In this document: piece after piece, positions 40,024 through 48,062 of the stretch | How the letters are laid out: each line of letters begins with the position of its first letter | Position numbering within the stretch: position 1 is the first letter of the stretch | Notes under the pieces: generated by a model | Database searches by the model: none | What the model saw: only the letters and a program-made list of their open reading frames with translations | Told to the model about the DNA's origin: nothing | Position numbers and translations under genes: made by a program | Source: Prevotella sp. UBA3675 | Lineage (GTDB): Bacteria > Bacteroidota > Bacteroidia > Bacteroidales > Bacteroidaceae | Direction of reading: 5' to 3' | DNA length: 53,852 nt | NCBI GenBank assembly: GCA_002372235.1 | Contig: DFJI01000001.1 | Location: 17,680-71,531 of the forward strand

Positions 40024-41385
40024 TCAGTATGCGTATCGTTTTCGGAAAACAACGGTTTGCACCACGCCGCGCAACAGCAGATAGGCGTTGAGTGCAAGCC
40101 ACAAGGCATGGTTTCCCAGCGCATTGCGCCCCCCGAACCAGATGGCGAAGAACGCGAGTGCGGCCACGAAGCAGGCTTCCAGCATGCCTCGTGTGGCGGT
40201 GATGCCGATGAAGATGCCGTCCCACACAAAGGCCGCCACGCCACAGACGGGGATGAGCAGCGCCCACAGGAAGTAGTCGGCGGCAGCAGCAATGACCTCG
40301 GCATCGGTAGTGAGCAGGGAGAGAAATGTCTCGCCCCCTACCCCATAGAGCAGCGTGAATAGCACCACCATGAGCGCTCCCCAGGCAAACAGGCTGCGCA
40401 CCACGCGATGCAGCATTGGTCGATTGCCGGCGCCGTAGTAGCGGCCTGCCAGTGCTTCGCCTGCATAGGCAAAGCCATCCATGAAGTAGCTGAAGATGGT
40501 GAAGAGCTGCATGAGCAGGGTGTTGACGGCCAGGACGAGCGTGCCCTGCTGTGCGCCTGCCGACGTGAAGTAGAGGTTGACGGCTACGAGACAGAGCGTG
40601 CGGAAGAAGATGTCGCGGTTGACGGTGAAGAGTGTAGAGTGGAAAGTGCAGAGTGTAGAGTGTAAAGTGGAAAGTGTAGAGTTTGCTACCGCGTTAGTTT
40701 TTTCATTCAAGGTATCCTGTCGTGCTGTAGCAAACTCTACACTCTGCACTTTCCACTCTACACTAAGACTCCTCCACTTTAAGCTCAGGGCAAAGCCGGT
40801 CCACTGCGCCACGAGCGTGCCGAGCGCCACGCCTTCCACCTGCATGTGCAACACGAAGACGAAGAAGAGCGAGGCCAGGATGTTGACAATGTTCTGCGTG
40901 ATGGCCACCATCATGGGGATGCGCGTGTTCTGCATGCCTACATACCAGCCCGTCATGGCATAGAGGCCCAACACGGCTGGAGCGCCCCACACGCATATAT
41001 TATAATAAGGTGTAACCAACCGGGCCACTTCCTCCGAGGGTTGCATGAGCCACAAGGCCAACAGGCGCAGCGGCCATTGCAGCAGAACGATGAGCAGACC
41101 GATGCCGAGCGCCACCGTCAGGCTCTGTCGGAGGATGAGGGCTGTCTCGGCGCAGCTCTCCCTGCCGTAAGCCTGTGCCGTGAGCCCGCTGGTGCCCATG
41201 CGCAGGAAGCCGAACAGCCAGTACATCACGTTGAAAATCATCGACCCCACGGCAATGGCTCCGATGAAACGGGCATCGCCGATATGTCCCATAATGGCCA
41301 CATCGACCAGCCCCAAGAGCGGAACGGTGATGTTCGACACGATGCTGGGAACAGCCAGCCAGAGAATGTCACGGTGAAGGTTCAT
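40024..41385 (-). CDS. MATE-family multidrug/solute exporter (DinF-like)
   Basis: The protein has 453 residues with about 12 membrane helices. The N-lobe start (MNLHRDILWLAVPSIVSNIT, then PLLGLVDVAIMGHIGDARFI) carries the typical MATE motif. The C-lobe has TVNRDIFFRTLCLVAVNLYF and YFMDGFAYAGEALAGRYYGA. It exports solutes or drugs using a Na+ or H+ gradient. The inter-lobe linker is expanded by a palindromic insertion (40631-40764) coding a Ser/Thr/His-rich stretch with seven-residue periodicity (STLSTLHSTLCTFHSTLFT). The reading frame is kept. The -7 box lies 4 bases before ATG, so the mRNA may be leaderless. Confidence 0.88.
   Translation of the reverse strand: MNLHRDILWLAVPSIVSNITVPLLGLVDVAIMGHIGDARFIGAIAVGSMIFNVMYWLFGFLRMGTSGLTAQAYGRESCAETALILRQSLTVALGIGLLIVLLQWPLRLLALWLMQPSEEVARLVTPYYNICVWGAPAVLGLYAMTGWYVGMQNTRIPMMVAITQNIVNILASLFFVFVLHMQVEGVALGTLVAQWTGFALSLKWRSLSVEWKVQSVEFATARQDTLNEKTNAVANSTLSTLHSTLCTFHSTLFTVNRDIFFRTLCLVAVNLYFTSAGAQQGTLVLAVNTLLMQLFTIFSYFMDGFAYAGEALAGRYYGAGNRPMLHRVVRSLFAWGALMVVLFTLLYGVGGETFLSLLTTDAEVIAAAADYFLWALLIPVCGVAAFVWDGIFIGITATRGMLEACFVAALAFFAIWFGGRNALGNHALWLALNAYLLLRGVVQTVVFRKRYAY
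40631..40764. repeat. Palindromic element with heptamer arms inside the MATE exporter gene
   Basis: The left arm (40631-40688, 58 bases) is seven degenerate GTGTAGA/GTGGAAA heptamers plus TTTGCTA. The right arm (40728-40764, 37 bases) is an exact inverse of the left arm with 21 bases (three heptamers) missing. The centre is 39 bases. It is in frame and replaces part of the linker between the two MATE lobes. Confidence 0.9.
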
Positions 41386-41389
41386 GCTA

Positions 41390-41397
41390 CAAAATTA
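41390..41397 (-). promoter_or_regulatory. -7 box of the MATE gene, suggesting a leaderless mRNA
   Basis: TAATTTTG on the minus strand ends 4 bases before the ATG at 41385. Confidence 0.52.
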
Positions 41398-41493
41398 GAC
41401 AAAAAAAACGAGTTTCGGCCCATGAAAGATTAAAAAAGAAGAATTGTAACGTGTTCGTAACTCTATTTCTTTCGTCGTTTGCCAAATTGTTCT

Positions 41494-41501
41494 TACCTTT
41501 G
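41494..41501 (+). promoter_or_regulatory. -7 box of the TerC-family gene
   Basis: TACCTTTG, followed by a ~65-base leader with one small hairpin (TTCCGA / TCGGAA). No manganese (yybP-ykoY) riboswitch core is seen, although such riboswitches often precede this gene family. Confidence 0.6.
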
Positions 41502-41569
41502 CAGCGCTTTTTCCGAGATTTGTCGGAAGCATAACATATAAAAGAACTGTATAAAAAAACAAGATTATT

Positions 41570-42571
41570 ATGGATATTATTCCCTTTTGGGCTTGGATCG
41601 TATTCTACATTCTGGTATTCATCATGCTCATTGCCGACCTGAAGATGTTCAGCAAGAAAGGCGAGCATGAGGTGAACGTGAGCGAAGCACTGAAGATGAC
41701 GGCTGTCTGGATAGGTGTCTCGCTCCTTTTCTGTGGTGGCATCTACCTGTTCTATCCCGTCGATGCACACGAGAAGGCCATGGAGTTCCTGGCCGGCTAT
41801 CTGATAGAGAAATCGCTGTCGATGGACAATCTGTTCGTCTTCCTCATGCTGTTTTCCTTCTTCGGCGTGGAGCGCAAGTATCAGCACGAGGTGCTGTTCT
41901 GGGGCATCTTCGGAGCCTTGGTGCTGCGCAGTGTGTTCATCTTTGCCGGTGCGGCAATGGTGGAGCGCTTTGAGTGGGTGCTGGGGCTGTTCGGCCTATT
42001 CCTGCTCTATACGGGCGGCAAGATGTTTGGCCACAGCGACGAACAGCAGGCCGACCCGTCGAAGAACATCATCGTGCGCTGGTTCAAGAAGCTGTTTCCC
42101 GTCACCGACCACATGCACGAGGACAAGTTCTTCGTGAAGGAGGAGAAAGACGGCAAGGTGAAATGGCTGGCCACGCCGCTATTCATCACCCTCCTGGTCA
42201 TTGAGACCACCGACGTGGCCTTCGCCGTCGATTCCATTCCCGCCGTGTTCTCCGTCAGCCGCGATCCGTTCATCGTGCTCACGAGCAACATCTTCGCCAT
42301 CCTGGGATTGCGTGCCCTCTACTTCGCCTTGGCTGCCGTTGCCAAATACTTCAAGTACCTGAAATATGGGTTAGGGGTCATCCTCATCTTCGTGGGCATA
42401 AAGATGCTGCTGGCCATGAACGAATATATCAACGCACTCGGCTCACTCGTGGGACTGAACCTGAACATGCCGCACATCGAGGTACCCACTACGCTCAGCC
42501 TCGCCATCATCTTCGGTGTGCTGGTGAGCTCAATGGGCCTGTCGGTACTGGTGACAAAGAAGACAGAGTAA
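41570..42571 (+). CDS. TerC/Alx-family integral membrane protein, probable Mn2+ exporter
   Basis: The protein has 333 residues with about nine TM helices. TerC landmarks: EKSLSMDNLFVFLMLFSFFG (acidic/Asn metal-site helix), then IETTDVAFAVDSIPAVFSVS and FVIL-type helix IVLTSNIFAILGLRALYFAL. Relatives (Alx, MeeF) export manganese or help metallate exported proteins. It diverges from the MATE gene. Its last codons AAG ACA GAG TAA form the truncated first copy of the 33-bp repeat array that follows. Confidence 0.9.
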   Translation: MDIIPFWAWIVFYILVFIMLIADLKMFSKKGEHEVNVSEALKMTAVWIGVSLLFCGGIYLFYPVDAHEKAMEFLAGYLIEKSLSMDNLFVFLMLFSFFGVERKYQHEVLFWGIFGALVLRSVFIFAGAAMVERFEWVLGLFGLFLLYTGGKMFGHSDEQQADPSKNIIVRWFKKLFPVTDHMHEDKFFVKEEKDGKVKWLATPLFITLLVIETTDVAFAVDSIPAVFSVSRDPFIVLTSNIFAILGLRALYFALAAVAKYFKYLKYGLGVILIFVGIKMLLAMNEYINALGSLVGLNLNMPHIEVPTTLSLAIIFGVLVSSMGLSVLVTKKTE

Positions 42572-42888
42572 CTGGTTTTTCTAAGACAGAATAACAGAAG
42601 AACAGAGATTTTTTCTGAGACAGAGTAACAAAAGAACATAGATTTTTTTCTAAGACAGAATAACAGAAGAACATATTTTTTTCTAAGACATAATAACAGA
42701 AGAACATATATTTTTTCTAAGACATAATAACAGAAGAACAGAGATTTTTTTCTAAGACAGAGTAACAAAAGAACAGAGATTTTTCTAAGACAGAGTAACA
42801 GAAGAACAGAGATTTTTCTAAGACAGAGTAACAGAAGAACATATTTTTTTCTAAGACATAATAACAGAAGAACATATATTAATGACAG

Positions 42889-42924
42889 AAGAGCATAAGA
42901 GATTTACACCGCTTATGCTCTTTT
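42889..42924 (+). terminator. Terminator inside the repeat array
   Basis: An 11-bp stem AAGAGCATAAG / CTTATGCTCTT with a 12-base loop is followed by TTTTG. Confidence 0.7.
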
Positions 42925-43082
42925 GTTATTATATCTAAACAGATATTTGTCCCTATGTTACTCTCTGTCTTAGAAATCTTTGTTCTTATGTTAACGTGAG
43001 TTCAACGAATTCCAGAAAAGGCAAAGATGAAGACTTGATATGACATCAGTTCTTTTGTCTTCTACGGCACATGAAATTAAAT

Positions 43083-43137
43083 TTTAGCTATAATTGAAAG
43101 AATTATAGCTATAATTCCATCAATTATAGCTATAATT
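43083..43137. repeat. Three 21-bp iterons of a palindromic octamer pair
   Basis: The 16-bp palindrome AATTATAGCTATAATT occurs at 43101 and 43122, with a partial copy (TTTAGCTATAATT) at 43083. All are spaced exactly 21 bp and separated by short non-identical spacers. Confidence 0.78.
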
Positions 43138-43448
43138 TTTCATGATGATGCCTGTCATCTATGACCAAGTACCTTTAAACTGAGACCAAACTGTATTCAT
43201 CGAGCTCACGTTATGTTATTATACTTAGAAAAAATCTCTGTTCTTCTGTTACTCTGTCCCAGAAAAATCTCTGTTCTTCTGTTACTCTGTCTTAGAAAAA
43301 ATATGTTCTTCTGTTACTCTGTCCCAGAAAAAATATATGTTCTTCTGTTACTCCGTCCCAGAAAAAATATATGTTCTTCTGTTACTCTGTCTCAGAAAAA
43401 ATATATGTTCTTCTGTTATTATGTCTTAGAAAAACCAGTTACTATGTC

Positions 43449-45986
43449 TTATTCCTGGAAATAGACGCGCTTCACGCGATTTGACACGCCGGTGAGCACC
43501 TCATAAGGGATGGTCTCCAACACGTCGCTGAGCGTGGTCACGGGCAGGTTCTGTCCGAAGATTTCCACCTGATCGCCCTCGTTGCAGTCAATGTCGGTCA
43601 CATCGATCATGGCCACATCCATGCAGATATTGCCCACATAGTCGGCCTTTTGTCCGTTCACCAGACAATAGCCGTGGCGGTTGCCCAGACGGCGGTTCAG
43701 CCCATCGGCATAGCCAATGGGGATGGCAGCTATCACGCTGTCACGCTCCAGCACCGTGCGGCGGCTGTAGCCCACCGACTCGCCAGCCTTGACATGGTGC
43801 ATTTGCAGGATGGTGGTCTTCAGTGTAGAGACAGGGCGCAAGGCTTTTTGAGCCGCATTGCTATAAGGCTCCACACCGTAGAGTCCTATGCCCAGTCGGC
43901 ACATGTCCATCTGTCGCTCGGGGAAATGCTCAATGCCTGCCGAATTGTCCATGTGGCGCAAAATCTTATGACTGAAAGCAGCCTGCAGCTTGCGACTGCC
44001 CTCATCGAAGATGGCAAACTGACGGGCAGAGAAATCATCGAACTCATCGCTGTCGGACCCCACGAAATGAGAGAACACCGAACGGGGAATGATGGCCGAC
44101 TGATGGCGCAGGCGCTCAATGACCTCGTCGATCTCATGGAGCTCGAACCCCAAGCGGTGCATGCCCGTGTCGAGCTTCATGTGAACGGGCCATCCCGTGA
44201 TGCCTTCCTTGCGGGCAGCACGAATCAAGGCATCCATCAGGCGGAAGGAATAGACCTCGGGCTCCAGGTCGTAATCAAAAAGGGTCTTGAAAGAGGTCAT
44301 CTCAGGATTCATGACCATGATATTGGCGGTGATGCCCGCCTTGCGCAGGGCAACGCCCTCATCGGCTACGGCCACAGCCAGATAGTCCACGCGGTGGTCT
44401 TGCAGCGTCTTGGCTATCTCAATGGCCCCTGCACCGTAGGCATCGGCCTTGATCATGCACACCATCTTCGTATCGGGATTCAGGAAGGAACGGAAGTGGT
44501 TCAGGTTATCGACCACAGCCTGCAGATTCACTTCGAGAATGGTCTCATGCACCTTCTGTTCCAACAGCTCCGTGATATGTTCGAAGCCGAAACTGCGTGC
44601 TCCCTTCAGCAACAACACCTCGTCGTGCAACTGGCGGAACACACTGCTCTGCACGAAATGCTCTACATCGCGGAAGAAGTGCTTGTCGGCTACGGCTATC
44701 TGCATGGCCTGTTGCGTCACCTCGTCGCCAATGCCGATGAAACGGTCGATGCCACGTTCCACACAGAGGTTGGACACCTGACGATAGAGCGAGGATGGGG
44801 TCTCACCACTCTGATAGATGTCGCTCAGCACAAGTGTCTTGCGACCGCCACGACGGCTCATGAAGTCGAGGGCTATATTGAGCGAGTTGACATCGGAGTT
44901 GTAGGAGTCGTTGATAAGGGTCAGTCCGCGCTGTCCCTGCTTCACTTCCAGGCGCATGGCTACAGGCTCCAGTCGGGGCATGCGCTCAGCAAGGTCTTCA
45001 GGCGTGAGTCCCAGATAAAGCGCCGTAGCAGCACAGGTCACGCTGTTCGCAATAGAAGCCTCGTCAATGAAGGGAATGGTGTATTCGCCTCGCGTACCTT
45101 TATATATATAGGTGACGGTGGTGCCGGAGTGCTCCGAGTGCTCTGAGTTCTCTGAGTTCTCTGAGTGCTCCGAGAGCTCCGCGATATACATCTCAGCCCG
45201 CTCGTCGTTCATCGACCAGCCTATGCGCTGACCGCGATAGCCGGAGCGACGAATGCAGCGGCTCACGACATCGTCGTCGCTGGGATAGACAATGGCTTCG
45301 GTGCCGTGGAAAAGCTGCAGTTTTTCCATGCATTTCTCCTCCAAAGAGCGGAAGTTCTCCTGATGGGCAGCACCCAGTGATGTGAGCACACCGATGGTGG
45401 GCTGAATAATGTCGTGCAGGGTCATCATCTCACCCGGCTGACTGATGCCGGCCTCGAAGAGTCCCACCTTAGAATTCTCATTGAGCAGCCATACCGACAA
45501 GGGCACGCCAATCTGCGAGTTATAGCTCTTGGGCGAGCGCGTCACCTTACGCGATGGCAGCAGCAGCTGGTAGAGCCACTCCTTGACCATCGTCTTGCCG
45601 TTGGAGCCCGTGATGCCCACGATAGGAATGGAGAACTCGTCGCGATGGCGCTCAGCCAGTCGCTGCAAGGCAGCCAGCGGCGAAGTGACACGCAAGAAAT
45701 TAGCATTCGGAAAGAACACATTCAGATTATCCCAGGTGAGACCGGAAATGCCATCACTTTCTACAGGCGGAAGCGAATCGACCACAAACGAGCGCACCCC
45801 GCGACGGTAGAGTTCGGGGATGTACTTATGGCCATCGTTGCGATGGGTGCGGAGTGCAAAAAACAAGGTCTGCTCGGGGAAACAAAGTGAACGACTATCG
45901 GTCAGAAGCCACCCTACAAAGGTATCGGCTTCACCATAACGGCGCGCGCCAATGAGCGTCGCAACCTTCTCAATACTATATGTCAT
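43449..45986 (-). CDS. murF-alr: Bifunctional MurF (UDP-MurNAc-tripeptide:D-Ala-D-Ala ligase) / alanine racemase
   Basis: The protein has 845 residues, a fusion usual in Bacteroidetes. Residues 1-~465 are MurF with the ATP-binding loop VGITGSNGKTMVKEW (~123-137), the Mur-ligase LINDSYNSDVNSLNIALD segment and the C-terminal LLKGARSFGFEHI. Residues ~480-845 are alanine racemase: LEVNLQAVVDNLNHFR, the PLP lysine Lys513 in MIKADAYGAGA, KLDTGMHRLGF, SHFVGSD, and the catalytic Tyr region ESVGYSRRTVL, then IPIGYADGLNR. It couples D-alanine supply and its addition to the peptidoglycan precursor. A nine-base tandem tract (45126-45180) encodes SEHSENSENSEHSEHSG inside the MurF part. The stop codon abuts the repeat array. 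Confidence 0.95.
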   Translation of the reverse strand: MTYSIEKVATLIGARRYGEADTFVGWLLTDSRSLCFPEQTLFFALRTHRNDGHKYIPELYRRGVRSFVVDSLPPVESDGISGLTWDNLNVFFPNANFLRVTSPLAALQRLAERHRDEFSIPIVGITGSNGKTMVKEWLYQLLLPSRKVTRSPKSYNSQIGVPLSVWLLNENSKVGLFEAGISQPGEMMTLHDIIQPTIGVLTSLGAAHQENFRSLEEKCMEKLQLFHGTEAIVYPSDDDVVSRCIRRSGYRGQRIGWSMNDERAEMYIAELSEHSENSENSEHSEHSGTTVTYIYKGTRGEYTIPFIDEASIANSVTCAATALYLGLTPEDLAERMPRLEPVAMRLEVKQGQRGLTLINDSYNSDVNSLNIALDFMSRRGGRKTLVLSDIYQSGETPSSLYRQVSNLCVERGIDRFIGIGDEVTQQAMQIAVADKHFFRDVEHFVQSSVFRQLHDEVLLLKGARSFGFEHITELLEQKVHETILEVNLQAVVDNLNHFRSFLNPDTKMVCMIKADAYGAGAIEIAKTLQDHRVDYLAVAVADEGVALRKAGITANIMVMNPEMTSFKTLFDYDLEPEVYSFRLMDALIRAARKEGITGWPVHMKLDTGMHRLGFELHEIDEVIERLRHQSAIIPRSVFSHFVGSDSDEFDDFSARQFAIFDEGSRKLQAAFSHKILRHMDNSAGIEHFPERQMDMCRLGIGLYGVEPYSNAAQKALRPVSTLKTTILQMHHVKAGESVGYSRRTVLERDSVIAAIPIGYADGLNRRLGNRHGYCLVNGQKADYVGNICMDVAMIDVTDIDCNEGDQVEIFGQNLPVTTLSDVLETIPYEVLTGVSNRVKRVYFQE
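45126..45180 (-). repeat. 9-bp tandem repeats inside murF-alr
   Basis: Six degenerate units of GAGTGCTCC/GAGTTCTCT read in frame as repeated Ser-Glu-His/Asn triplets in the MurF central domain. Confidence 0.88.
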
Positions 45987-46012
45987 GGTCTTTGATAAAG
46001 ATTTTTATGCTG

Positions 46013-46045
46013 CAAAGGTAGCAAGTTTCTTCAAAAAACGTGCAA
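46013..46045 (-). promoter_or_regulatory. Promoter of murF-alr
   Basis: Minus-strand TTG (46045-46043), 22 bases, TACCTTTG (46020-46013), 26 bases before ATG 45986. Confidence 0.66.
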
Positions 46046-46064
46046 GTGTTTCAGCTTTTATTCG

Positions 46065-46072
46065 TAATTTTG
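46065..46072 (+). promoter_or_regulatory. -7 box of phoH
   Basis: TAATTTTG, 29 bases before the proposed TTG start. A second TAATTTTG (46097-46104) overlaps the start codon itself and is judged not to be the main promoter. Confidence 0.5.
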
Positions 46073-46101
46073 CACACAGAAATTAATGATTCATACTAAT
46101 T

Positions 46102-47070
46102 TTGACAGAGAAACATATTGTTTTAGAAGATATTGACCCTGTGGTCTTCTATGGTGTAGGCAACTCACACCTGCAGATGATCAGGGCGCTCTATCCAAAA
46201 CTTCGCATTGTGGCTCGCGACAATGTGATGCGTGTTCTTGGCGACGAAGAGCAAATGGCCTCGTTCGAAGAGAGCACCGAGAAAATGCGGCAACACGTAC
46301 TGAAATTCAATTCACTCAAGGAAGAGGACATACTGGACTTCGTGAAGGGCAAACGCACGAAAGACGAGATGCCCGACGATGTGGTGTGCTACAGCATGTC
46401 GGGGCGGGCCATCAAGGCACGCACAGCCAATCAGCAACAGCTGATAGATGCCTACAACGAGAACGACATGGTGTTTGCCGTTGGGCCTGCCGGAACGGGC
46501 AAGACCTATCTGAGCATTGCACTGGCAGTGAAGGCGCTGAAGGAGAAGACGGCCAAGAAAATCATTCTCTCGCGCCCGGCTGTAGAGGCCGGCGAGAAAC
46601 TGGGATTCCTGCCAGGCGACATGAAGGACAAGATTGACCCCTACCTGCAACCGCTCTACGATGCACTGGAGGACATGCTGCCACAAGTGAAGCTACAAGA
46701 CATGATGGAGAAGCACGTGATTCAGATTGCACCACTGGCCTTCATGCGCGGACGAACACTGAGCGATGCCGTGGTGATACTGGACGAGGCACAGAACACA
46801 ACTCCGGCACAGATACGCATGTTCCTCACCCGTATGGGATGGAACACAAAGATGATTATCACGGGCGACACTTCACAGATAGACCTGCCCAGGACGCAGA
46901 AGAGCGGACTCATCGAGGCGCTGCACATACTGAGCAACGTAGAGGGTATCGGCGTGGTGAGACTGGACCGAAGCGACATCGTGCGCCACAAGCTGGTGAC
47001 ACGCATCGTGAATGCATACGAAGAATTTGACAAAGAATATAAGAACAATGAAAGCTTTAACAAAGACTGA
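46102..47070 (+). CDS. phoH: PhoH-family ATPase (PhoH-like protein), TTG start
   Basis: The protein has 322 residues counted from TTG 46102. From memory of Bacteroides homologues, the N-terminus (TEKHIVLEDIDPVVFYGVGN) matches theirs with ATG; no ATG or GTG exists upstream before an in-frame TGA (46087). Domains: a short KH-like N-terminal region (~1-100), then the PhoH ATPase with Walker A in VGPAGTGKTYLSIAL, RPAVEAGEKLGFLPGDMKDK, Walker B AVVILDEAQNTTPAQIRMFL and sensor ITGDTSQIDLP. PhoH-like proteins are linked to RNA metabolism and phosphate stress; the specific role is unclear. The 3' end overlaps purC by 23 bases. Confidence 0.9.
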   Translation: MTEKHIVLEDIDPVVFYGVGNSHLQMIRALYPKLRIVARDNVMRVLGDEEQMASFEESTEKMRQHVLKFNSLKEEDILDFVKGKRTKDEMPDDVVCYSMSGRAIKARTANQQQLIDAYNENDMVFAVGPAGTGKTYLSIALAVKALKEKTAKKIILSRPAVEAGEKLGFLPGDMKDKIDPYLQPLYDALEDMLPQVKLQDMMEKHVIQIAPLAFMRGRTLSDAVVILDEAQNTTPAQIRMFLTRMGWNTKMIITGDTSQIDLPRTQKSGLIEALHILSNVEGIGVVRLDRSDIVRHKLVTRIVNAYEEFDKEYKNNESFNKD

Positions 47071-47995
47071 CTTCCACTTCGAGGGACAAAAGAGCGTGTA
47101 CCACGGAAAGGTGCGCGATGTGTATAACATCAACGACGATCTGATGGTCATGGTGGCTACCGACCGCATATCGGCCTTCGACGTAGTGCTGCCCAAGGGC
47201 ATTCCCTTCAAAGGACAGGTGCTGAACCAGATTGCGGCCAAGTTCCTGGATGCCACAACCGACATCTGCCCCAACTGGAAACTGGCTACGCCCGATCCGA
47301 TGGTGACCGTAGGATTGAAGTGCGAAGGCTTCCGCGTGGAGATGATCATCCGCAGCATTCTCACGGGCTCAGCTTGGCGCGAATACAAGAACGGATGCCG
47401 TGAGCTGTGCGGAGTGAAGTTGCCCGACGGCATGAAGGAGAACGAGCGTTTCCCCGAACCCATCATCACCCCGACAACCAAGGCCGACGAGGGCCACGAC
47501 ATGAACATCTCGAAAGAAGAGATCATTGCCCAGGGCATCGTATCGGCTGAAGACTATGCCGTGATGGAGGACTATACACGCAAGATTTTTGCCCGAGGCC
47601 AGGAGATTGCCGCACAACGCGGTCTGATTCTCGTGGACACGAAGTATGAGTTCGGCAAGCGCGACGGTAAGGTGTATCTCATCGACGAGATTCACACGCC
47701 CGACTCGTCACGCTACTTCTATGCCGACGGCTACGAAGAAAAGCTGGCCAAGGGCGAGCCTCAGCGACAGCTGTCTAAGGAGTTTGTGCGCCAGTGGCTC
47801 ATTGAGCACGACTTCATGAATGAGCCCGGACAGGTGATGCCCGAGATCACGGATGCTTATGCCGAAAGCGTATCAGAGCGATACATTGAGCTCTATGAGC
47901 ACATCGTGGGTGAGAAATTCGACCGCGCAGCAGAGACAGGCGACATCGCCCAGCGCATAGAACAGAACGTAAGCAACTGGCTGAAGAACAAATAG
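47048..47995 (+). CDS. purC: Phosphoribosylaminoimidazole-succinocarboxamide (SAICAR) synthase
   Basis: Start ATG 47048 (MKALTKTDFHFEGQKSVYHG); 315 residues, the longer PurC type. Motifs: GKVRDVYNINDDLMVMVATD, RISAFDVVLPKGIPFKGQVL, the EPIITPTTKADEGHD substrate loop, GLILVDTKYEFG and LIDEIHTPDSSRY. It joins CAIR and aspartate with ATP in purine synthesis. It overlaps phoH, so translation may be coupled. The TAG stop is the first part of a 9-bp repeat tract that continues to menG. Confidence 0.95.
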   Translation: MKALTKTDFHFEGQKSVYHGKVRDVYNINDDLMVMVATDRISAFDVVLPKGIPFKGQVLNQIAAKFLDATTDICPNWKLATPDPMVTVGLKCEGFRVEMIIRSILTGSAWREYKNGCRELCGVKLPDGMKENERFPEPIITPTTKADEGHDMNISKEEIIAQGIVSAEDYAVMEDYTRKIFARGQEIAAQRGLILVDTKYEFGKRDGKVYLIDEIHTPDSSRYFYADGYEEKLAKGEPQRQLSKEFVRQWLIEHDFMNEPGQVMPEITDAYAESVSERYIELYEHIVGEKFDRAAETGDIAQRIEQNVSNWLKNK

Positions 47996-48062
47996 ACCCT
48001 CATAAGACCCATAGGTCCTATAAGTCCCATAAGACCTATAAGCCCCATACCCCCTATCCCCC
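47994..48062. repeat. 9-bp tandem repeats filling the purC-menG gap
   Basis: About seven degenerate units of ATAAGACCC/ATAAGTCCC/ATAGGTCCT run from the purC stop (aTAGaccct) to the menG start (cccATGacctat fits the same pattern). No inverted partner is seen. Confidence 0.85.

Larger units (their letters stand above)
42559..43453. repeat. Large inverted array of ~33-bp tandem repeats between terC-like gene and murF-alr
   Basis: The left arm (42559-42880) has a truncated copy plus nine units of AAGACAGARTAACAGAAGAA followed by CAGAGATTTTTTCT, with variants in which CAGAG is replaced by CATATAT. The right arm (~43225-43453) has six units plus a truncated copy in inverse orientation. Both outer ends share the same truncated unit (GACAKAGTAACTGGTTTTTC), which contains the terC-like stop on one side and touches the murF-alr stop on the other. 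The ~340-base centre holds a terminator, one decayed inverse copy, an AACGTGAG/CTCACGTT pair and three 21-bp iterons. Confidence 0.92.

Noticed and set aside
41386..41569. Manganese riboswitch (yybP-ykoY) ahead of the TerC-family gene
   Set aside because: The leader is only ~65 bases and lacks the conserved loop motifs; just one small hairpin is present.
42573..43445. CRISPR array
   Set aside because: The ~33-bp units follow each other directly without unique spacers, they occur in both orientations, and no cas gene is present.
42319..43464. Leu/Phe/Cys-rich ORFs (repeated FFCYSVLEK or LLLCLRK) in the repeat array
   Set aside because: They are translations of the tandem repeat in frames kept open by its composition; no start region or independent coding signal.
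43650..45146. 498-codon plus-strand ORF opposite murF-alr
   Set aside because: Antisense shadow; the minus-strand frame has the complete MurF and Alr motifs.
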